Source: Candidatus Rokuibacteriota bacterium
Lineage (GTDB): Bacteria > Methylomirabilota > Methylomirabilia > Rokubacteriales > CSP1-6
DNA length: 5,903 nucleotides
Assembly: GCA_016201645.1 (NCBI GenBank)
Contig: JACQCL010000050.1
Span: 1 to 5,903 of the forward strand
Reading direction: 5' to 3'
A program made the translations under genes and the position numbers. Below the pieces are notes generated by a model, which made no database searches, was not told the origin of the DNA, and saw only the letters and a list, made by a program, of their open reading frames with translations. Of the stretch, positions 1-5,903 are shown one piece after another. Positions within the stretch are counted from its first letter, which is position 1. Each line of letters begins with the position of its first letter.

Positions 1-30
1 CGCACTCGTCGTGAAAACGGTCGTCTTCGA

Positions 31-49
31 GCGCGGGCTTTGCCCGCGC
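31..49. repeat. Second hairpin behind purL, perfect 8-bp stem
   Basis: GCGCGGGC (31-38) and GCCCGCGC (42-49) are exact reverse complements around a TTT loop (AAA on the minus strand). It could act with the neighbouring hairpin as a tandem 3' structure, or belong to a gene that converges from the left. Neither strand has a clear T-run after it. Confidence 0.5.
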
Positions 50-68
50 AATCCCCGGGGGGAGGAAT

Positions 69-94
69 CGGAAGGGGGGCGAAGCCCCCCTCCG
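69..94 (-). terminator. GC-rich hairpin just after purL, possible end-of-operon structure
   Basis: GGGGGGC (74-80) and GCCCCCC (84-90) pair perfectly around GAA (TTC on the minus strand). With A72 bulged the stem grows by A73-T91 and CGG (69-71)-CCG (92-94) to 11 base pairs. It begins four bases after the purL stop codon. No T-run follows on the minus strand, so intrinsic termination is doubtful; it may instead protect the 3' end of the message or be a dispersed repeat. Confidence 0.5.
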
Positions 95-98
95 AGCA

Positions 99-2324
<2,226 letters not shown>

Positions 2325-2332
2325 CTCTCCCC
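2325..2332 (-). promoter_or_regulatory. Weak, close ribosome site of purL
   Basis: GGGGAGAG on the minus strand directly abuts the GTG at 2324, leaving only about 3 bases after its GGGGA core. A second G-run lies at 2335-2338. The 26-base gap after purQ has no other in-frame start, and no ATG, GTG or TTG follows in the next 40 codons, so this GTG is chosen despite the poor spacing. Coupling to purQ translation is likely. Confidence 0.55.
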
Positions 2333-2350
2333 ATCCCCGTGGCCCCCCGC

Positions 2351-3064
2351 CTACCGCTTCAGGAAGCTGCCGTCCTCGATCAGGCTGCCGATGAGCGAGT
2401 GGAAGAGGAGGAGGCCATCCGTTCCGCCCAGGGCACTCTCCGCCGCGCGCTCCGGGTGCGGCATCAACCCCAGTACCGTCCCCTCCTCGTTCATGATGCC
2501 GGCGATGTTTTCCACCGAGCCGTTGGGGTTCGCCTCCTTCGTGATCTCGCCGGCCTCGGTGCAGTACCGGAAGACGATCTGGTTCCGCCCTCGAAGGATC
2601 CGCAGGGTCTCGGCGTCGCCGTAGTATTTCCCTTCCCCGTGCGAAATGGGCATCTTGAGGACCTGGCCCGGCCGGAGGCCGCGGGTAAACGGGGTCTCGG
2701 CGTTCTCCACGAAGAGGAACGTGGACTGGCAACGGTACTGGAGACACTCGTTCCTGAGGAGTGCCCCGGGGAGCAGCTTCGCCTCGCAGAGGATCTGAAA
2801 GCCGTTGCAGGAGCCGAGGACGAATCCCCCGCCGGCCAGGAAGTCACCGAGTGCCTCGACGACCGGCGAGCGGCCGGCAATCGCGCCGGCGCGCAGGTAA
2901 TCGCCGTAGGAAAACCCGCCCGGCAGGATCACGCAATCGTATTCGGAGAGGTCGGTGTCCCGGTGCCAAACATACTTGACCGGTTGGTGCAGCACCTCGC
3001 CGATCACAAAGTGGAAATCGCAGTCGCTCCAGGTGCCCGGGAAGATCACGACCCCGAATCGCAT
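2351..3064 (-). CDS. purQ: Phosphoribosylformylglycinamidine synthase, glutaminase subunit PurQ
   Basis: This 237-residue class I glutamine amidotransferase hydrolyses glutamine and hands ammonia to PurL in the FGAM synthetase complex. The catalytic triad is visible: nucleophile Cys86 in GSCNGFQ (84-90), and His203 and Glu205 in MPHPERA (202-208). Other PurQ marks are LPGGFSYGDYLRAGAIA (47-63), which forms the oxyanion and subunit-contact region, and ISHGEG (140-145). The length is slightly above the usual 225-230. Near the N-terminus the protein reads PGTWSDCD (9-16) where Bacillus-type PurQ has PGSNCD, two residues longer; I believe this variant occurs in other phyla but could not check. 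An insert near 168-180 (YCTEAGEITKEANP) also adds length compared with Bacillus subtilis. The start is ATG with a strong ribosome site. The TAG stop is 26 bases before purL. Confidence 0.98.
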   Translation of the reverse strand: MRFGVVIFPGTWSDCDFHFVIGEVLHQPVKYVWHRDTDLSEYDCVILPGGFSYGDYLRAGAIAGRSPVVEALGDFLAGGGFVLGSCNGFQILCEAKLLPGALLRNECLQYRCQSTFLFVENAETPFTRGLRPGQVLKMPISHGEGKYYGDAETLRILRGRNQIVFRYCTEAGEITKEANPNGSVENIAGIMNEEGTVLGLMPHPERAAESALGGTDGLLLFHSLIGSLIEDGSFLKR

Positions 3065-3073
3065 GTTGTGAGA

Positions 3074-3083
3074 TCCTCCTCCT
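3074..3083 (-). promoter_or_regulatory. Strong ribosome binding site of purQ
   Basis: AGGAGGAGGA on the minus strand lies 9 bases before the ATG at 3064. It is the best Shine-Dalgarno match in the window and the only one here paired with an ATG start, so PurQ may be the most efficiently initiated subunit. The 56-base purS-purQ gap holds nothing else I recognise. Confidence 0.85.
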
Positions 3084-3120
3084 CTCGTGGATTCACCCTC
3101 ATCTTAAACCGCGACGCCCC

Positions 3121-3387
3121 TTATGGCAAGTTTGGGCGCCGCCCCTCGTCCACGATCTCCACCTGAAAGTCCTCGGTCACCGGGTTGGCAAGCAGCCGGC
3201 GGCACATCTCCTCGAGCCGGCCGCGCGCCTGGACCGGCTCCGCGGCCTCCAGCTCCAGTTCGAGGACCTTGCCGACGCGCAGCTCCCTGACCTCCTGATA
3301 TCCTAACCCTTCCAGGGCCCGCTTCACGGCGGTCCCCTGGGGATCCAGGATTCCCCGCTTGAGCCTCACGAAGACGCGGGCGCGCAC
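3121..3387 (-). CDS. purS: Phosphoribosylformylglycinamidine synthase, PurS subunit
   Basis: With the GTG start at 3387 the product is 88 residues, close to the usual 80-85 of PurS. PurS is a small cytoplasmic protein that forms dimers and holds PurQ and PurL together so that ammonia can pass from glutaminase to synthetase in the FGAR-to-FGAM step. The sequence shows the family pattern: a first strand (RARVFVRLKRGILDPQG at 2-18), then helix TAVKRALEGLGY (19-30), a second strand with VRELRVGKVLELEL (33-46), a helix with LEEMCRRLLANPV (58-70) and a closing strand FQVEIV (74-79). The short C-terminal tail EGRRPNLP is a little longer than in many relatives. PurS has no catalytic residues. Its place directly before purQ and purL is strong supporting evidence. 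Confidence 0.96.
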   Translation of the reverse strand: MRARVFVRLKRGILDPQGTAVKRALEGLGYQEVRELRVGKVLELELEAAEPVQARGRLEEMCRRLLANPVTEDFQVEIVDEGRRPNLP

Positions 3388-3392
3388 CTCGG

Positions 3393-3397
3393 CTCCT
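3393..3397 (-). promoter_or_regulatory. Ribosome binding site that fixes the purS start
   Basis: AGGAG on the minus strand lies 5 bases before the GTG at 3387 and just after the purB stop. It decides between this short start and a longer open frame that runs back into purB: the 29 extra residues of the longer frame overlap purB and do not resemble PurS. Confidence 0.75.
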
Positions 3398-3401
3398 ACC
3401 T

Positions 3402-4703
3402 TCAGGAGGACAGGAGCCCCAGCCGTCGGTAGATGGCGTCCACGTTGCGGAGGTACCAGGCGGGGTCGAAGCACGCCTTCAACTCATCCGGCGTGAGGCG
3501 CGCCATGACCTCGGGATCCTTGGCCAGGAGCTCCTCGAAGCCCTTCTGCTCCCGCCACGCGGTCATCGCATTCTTCTGGACGAGGTCGTAGGCCTGCTGG
3601 CGCGGCATGCCTTTCTCGGCCAGTTTGAGGAGCACGCGCTGCGAGTAGACCAGTCCGTGACTCCGCTCGAAGTTCTCCCTCATCCTCTCGGGGTAAACTT
3701 CCAGGCCTTCAAGGACTCGAACCATCTGGTGAAGCATGTAGTCCAGGAGGATGGTGGAATCGGGGAGGATCACCCGCTCGACCGAGGAGTGGCTGATGTC
3801 GCGCTCCCCCCAGAGCGCCACATTCTCCAGCGCGGCCAGCGCGTTGGCCCTGACCACCCGGGCCAATCCGCAGATCTGCTCCGCCGCGACAGGATTCCGC
3901 TTATGAGGCATGGCGCTGGACCCTTTCTGGCCCTCGACGAACGGCTCCTCGGCCTCGAGGATCTCGGTCCGCTGAAGCGTCCGGATCTCCACGGCGATCG
4001 TCTCGAGGGACGCAGCGGCGACGGCCAGCGTCGCGGAGAACTCCGCGTGACGGTCGCGCTGCACGACCTGGGTGGAGATCGGTGCGGGTTCCAGCCCCAG
4101 AGCCCGGCAGACCTCGGCTTCCACGTCCGGGTCCACGTGGGCGAAGGTGCCGACGGCGCCCGAGATCTTCCCCACCCGCACGGTCTCCTTTGCCCGCCGA
4201 AGACGTTCGAGGTTCCTGCCGGCCTCAGCGTACCAGACGGCCGCCTTGAGCCCGAAGGTAATCGGCTCGGCGTGCACCCCGTGGGTGCGCCCGACGGCGA
4301 GCGTGTCCTTGTGCTTCAGGGCGAGGTCGCGCAGCACCGTCTGAAGCCGCTCCTGGCCCTGGATCAGGAGATCGGAGGCTTGCTGGAGCAAGAGGGCCAG
4401 GGCCGTGTCCACGACGTCGTAGGAGGTGAGCCCCACGTGGACGTAGCGGGAATCGGCGCCGAGAACCTCCTCGAGATGGGTCAGAAACGCGATGACATCG
4501 TGACGTACGCGGGCCTCGATCGCGTCAATGCGGCTCGCGTCCACGCGCGCCTTGGCGTTGATCCGCGCGAGAGCATCGGGGGGGATGTGGCCCCGCCGGG
4601 CGTACGCCTCGCACACGGCCAGCTCCACCTTGAGCCAGGCCGCGTACTTCTCCGCCCGGCTCCACAGCGCGCCCATCTCGGGGCGCGTGTACCGCTCAAT
4701 CAC
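3402..4703 (-). CDS. purB: Adenylosuccinate lyase
   Basis: This 433-residue protein has the full length of bacterial PurB and belongs to the fumarase/aspartase superfamily. In the cytoplasm it splits fumarate from SAICAR to give AICAR (de novo purine synthesis) and from adenylosuccinate to give AMP. The superfamily signature GSSAMPHKRNP lies at 261-271 and contains the mobile-loop serine (Ser262/263). His68 (VRHD), His89 (YVHVGLTS) and His141 (GRTHG) fall at the positions described for active-site histidines of Bacillus subtilis PurB, so the alignment appears nearly gap-free there. The start is GTG with a good ribosome site, and the protein begins MIERYTRPEM, typical of the family. The TGA stop lies 14 bases before the purS start, suggesting co-translation. 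All known key residues are present and nothing suggests damage. Argininosuccinate lyase and fumarase are excluded by the N-terminus and the active-site pattern. Confidence 0.98.
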   Translation of the reverse strand: MIERYTRPEMGALWSRAEKYAAWLKVELAVCEAYARRGHIPPDALARINAKARVDASRIDAIEARVRHDVIAFLTHLEEVLGADSRYVHVGLTSYDVVDTALALLLQQASDLLIQGQERLQTVLRDLALKHKDTLAVGRTHGVHAEPITFGLKAAVWYAEAGRNLERLRRAKETVRVGKISGAVGTFAHVDPDVEAEVCRALGLEPAPISTQVVQRDRHAEFSATLAVAAASLETIAVEIRTLQRTEILEAEEPFVEGQKGSSAMPHKRNPVAAEQICGLARVVRANALAALENVALWGERDISHSSVERVILPDSTILLDYMLHQMVRVLEGLEVYPERMRENFERSHGLVYSQRVLLKLAEKGMPRQQAYDLVQKNAMTAWREQKGFEELLAKDPEVMARLTPDELKACFDPAWYLRNVDAIYRRLGLLSS

Positions 4704-4711
4704 GCTCTCAT

Positions 4712-4718
4712 CCCCCCT
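4712..4718 (-). promoter_or_regulatory. Ribosome binding site of purB
   Basis: On the minus strand AGGGGGG lies 8 bases before the GTG at 4703. It supports this GTG start. An ATG between them (minus strand, just after the G-run) is out of frame and meets a stop after three codons. Confidence 0.7.
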
Positions 4719-4725
4719 TCACGCT

Positions 4726-4761
4726 ATGTGCGAGCGGAGCGAGCCTCATGTGCGCGGAGCG
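4726..4761. repeat. Imperfect short direct repeat spanning the M16 stop codon
   Basis: ATGTGCGAGCGGAGCG (4726-4741) and ATGTGCGCGGAGCG (4748-4761) differ only by a two-base indel and start 22 bases apart. They cover the end of the peptidase gene and most of the gap before purB. Function is unknown; they could have arisen by slippage, or be remnants of a dispersed intergenic repeat. Confidence 0.55.
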
Positions 4762-5903
4762 CCTCCTTTGCGGGCACCCGCGAAGCGGGTCGCGGCACCC
4801 GAGCCACTTCCAGGTGGCTCGGGTCGCAGCTCGCGCGGCAGCTGGCGACGGTCGAGCGGTCCCAGCGTGAGGGCCGACAGCTGCTCCTCGTCCAGGAGGC
4901 GGTGGATCAGCAACTGTACCTCCTCCTCCAGGACCGCCTCAATGGCCGACAGCATCTCATCGAGCGAGAAGAAGGAGCCAAAGTAGAGCTCCTGCTTGGC
5001 CAGCCGGCTCATGCGGCTCGACGTGGACTCAAGGGAAAGCATCAGGTTACCCTTCAGGTGCTCCTTGGCCCGCCTGAGCTCCGCCGCGGCGATGCCGTTT
5101 TTCTTGAGGTCGCGGACCTCCTTGAGGATCAGCTTCAGCACTTTGGCGAAGTTCGGGGCGTCGGTGGCAGCATAGACGTAGAGGAGCCCGGTGTCCCGGT
5201 AGGACTGGGTCCCGGAATGGATGGAGTACACCAAGCCCTGGCGCTCGCGGACCTGCTGGAACAAGCGCGAGGACATGCTCCCGCCGATGATGTCGTTCAA
5301 GACGTAGAGCGCGTACCGCTCCGGCGCCGTGTGGGTGAGCCCCGGGAACCCGAGGACCACGTGGACCTGCTCCAGGGTCTTCTCGACCATGTCCACGGTC
5401 ACGCGCGGAGCGGGGGGCCGGTCATCGCGTGTCGCCGCGGGGCTCCGGAAACCGTCGAAGCGCGGGGCGAGAAGTCCGAGCACCTCCTCATGCGCCGCGT
5501 GCCCCGCCACGGCGACGGTAATCTTCGCCGGGCAGTACTCCTCCCGAAAGTGCCGGACGATCGTCTCCCGGCTGAGGGCCTGAACGACCTCGCGGCGGCC
5601 CAGAATCGGCCGGCCCAGGGGATGGCCATGCCAGACGCGCTCGGCGAACAGGTCGTGAATGAGGTCGTCCGGCGTGTCCTCCACCATCTTGATCTCCTGG
5701 AGGACCACCGACTTCTCTTTCTCGATGGACTCGGCCCCAAAGAGGGGATGCAGCAGGATATCGGTGATGAGATCCGCCGCCAGCGGGAGGTGTTCATCCA
5801 GGACGTTGACGAAGAAGCAGGTGTGCTCCTTGGCGGTGAAGGCGTCCATCTGGCCGCCCACCGAGTCCATCGTCCGGGCGATCTCCTCCGCGGTGCGGGA
5901 TTC
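4746..5903 (-). CDS. M16 family zinc metallopeptidase (processing-peptidase-like), 5' partial
   Basis: The frame is open to the right edge, leaving 385 residues of a protein whose family usually has about 420. M16 peptidases are zinc enzymes with two similar halves that enclose and cut short or unfolded peptides; bacterial members resemble the mitochondrial processing peptidase beta subunit. The visible part starts with a typical segment (TAEEIA at 4-9, then GGQMDAFTAKEHT at 16-28). Glu70 in VVLQE fits the third zinc ligand. If the missing N-terminus ends like relatives (HFLEHMLFKGT just before residue 1), the second histidine of HxxEH would lie 76 residues before Glu70, the usual family spacing; this is inferred, since the motif is outside the window. 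The second half carries the conserved SSRLFQxVRE (211-220) and GLVYS (223-227). Family similarity ends near GPLD (348-351); about 33 further residues rich in Gly, Ala, Arg and Pro are encoded by hairpin repeats. The gene lies 42 bases before purB. Substrate is unknown. An inactive homologue cannot be excluded without the HxxEH. Confidence 0.95.
   Translation of the reverse strand, partial: ESRTAEEIARTMDSVGGQMDAFTAKEHTCFFVNVLDEHLPLAADLITDILLHPLFGAESIEKEKSVVLQEIKMVEDTPDDLIHDLFAERVWHGHPLGRPILGRREVVQALSRETIVRHFREEYCPAKITVAVAGHAAHEEVLGLLAPRFDGFRSPAATRDDRPPAPRVTVDMVEKTLEQVHVVLGFPGLTHTAPERYALYVLNDIIGGSMSSRLFQQVRERQGLVYSIHSGTQSYRDTGLLYVYAATDAPNFAKVLKLILKEVRDLKKNGIAAAELRRAKEHLKGNLMLSLESTSSRMSRLAKQELYFGSFFSLDEMLSAIEAVLEEEVQLLIHRLLDEEQLSALTLGPLDRRQLPRELRPEPPGSGSGAATRFAGARKGGAPRT
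4776..4790 (-). repeat. Second, shorter hairpin next to the 11-bp hairpin
   Basis: ACCCGC (4776-4781) and GCGGGT (4785-4790) pair perfectly around a GAA loop (TTC on the minus strand). It shares its outer arms with the neighbouring hairpin: GGCACCCG occurs at 4773-4780 and 4794-4801, and CGGGTCGC at 4786-4793 and 4820-4827. The two therefore look like one repeat unit copied in tandem with different inner stems. It encodes Thr-Arg-Phe-Ala-Gly in the peptidase tail. Confidence 0.65.
4797..4824 (-). repeat. Perfect 11-bp hairpin inside the 3' end of the M16 gene
   Basis: ACCCGAGCCAC (4797-4807) and GTGGCTCGGGT (4814-4824) are exact reverse complements around a 6-base loop. The stem lies in translated sequence and encodes the Arg-Pro-Glu-Pro-Pro-Gly-Ser-Gly-Ser-Gly part of the peptidase tail. 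No T-run follows on the minus strand, so it is not a standard intrinsic terminator. It may be a REP-like element, or a structure that slows or protects the transcript between the peptidase and purB. Confidence 0.75.

Larger units (their letters stand above)
1..98. other. Non-coding trailer downstream of purL
   Basis: No start codon with a ribosome site and no recognisable protein segment appears here on either strand. Besides the two hairpins it contains a G/C block around CCCCGGGG (53-60). The next gene to the left (purF would be a common choice) lies outside the window, so whether the operon continues cannot be judged. Confidence 0.5.

Noticed and set aside
1..98. Start of a downstream gene such as purF, or the end of a convergent gene
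   Set aside because: No start codon with a ribosome site and no family-like residues could be seen; the stretch is dominated by hairpins.
2325..2747. An N-terminal extension of PurL by 141 residues
   Set aside because: The extension overlaps purQ, has Arg/Pro/Gly-rich composition unlike any PurL, and the remaining 741 residues already match the full family length.
3046..3102. An 18-codon minus-strand open frame overlapping the purQ start (possible leader peptide)
   Set aside because: It has no convincing ribosome site, contains no run of regulatory codons, and its existence follows from the purQ Shine-Dalgarno region being purine-rich. No attenuator hairpin accompanies it.
2339..3166. A 275-codon open frame on the plus strand, antisense to purQ and the purS end
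   Set aside because: Same reasoning: low-complexity composition, no ribosome site of note, and full overlap with well-supported genes.
4704..4745. Possible intrinsic terminator or purine riboswitch between the M16 gene and purB
   Set aside because: The gap is only 42 bases, has no T-run after a stem and is far too short for a purine or PRPP-sensing riboswitch fold.

Overview
The window is GC-rich bacterial DNA. All five recognisable genes lie on the minus strand and read from right to left: a zinc peptidase of family M16 (cut by the right edge), then purB, purS, purQ and purL. The stacked, in-register genes, frequent GTG starts and long antisense open frames fit a high-GC bacterium. The separate PurS, PurQ and small PurL subunits match the three-part FGAM synthetase of Gram-positive bacteria, archaea and many deep-branching Gram-negative phyla, and not the single large PurL of Gammaproteobacteria. 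The style recalls uncultured soil or subsurface phyla such as Rokubacteria/Methylomirabilota or deltaproteobacterial relatives. That placement is a guess from style, not a result.

Layout, in transcription order. 5903-4746: M16 peptidase, lacking its N-terminus and zinc-binding HxxEH, which should lie just beyond the edge. 4745-4704: 42-base gap holding the purB ribosome site. 4703-3402: purB. A 14-base gap leads to purS (3387-3121), a 56-base gap to purQ (3064-2351) and a 26-base gap to purL (2324-99). 98-1: non-coding trailer with two strong hairpins.

The four pur genes serve de novo purine synthesis. PurS, PurQ and PurL together convert FGAR to FGAM: PurQ releases ammonia from glutamine, PurL uses it with ATP, and PurS bridges them. 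PurB acts later (SAICAR to AICAR) and again in AMP synthesis (adenylosuccinate to AMP). The tight spacing suggests one transcript. No purC lies between purB and purS, and no promoter or purine-sensing riboswitch is visible, so control probably sits upstream of the M16 gene or outside the window.

The window is mostly ordinary housekeeping sequence and I found no convincing new biological system. The most unusual parts are short: a cluster of related hairpins and repeats that forms the last codons of the M16 gene and runs into the purB leader, and a hairpin pair behind purL. Neither has a T-tract, so neither is a textbook intrinsic terminator.
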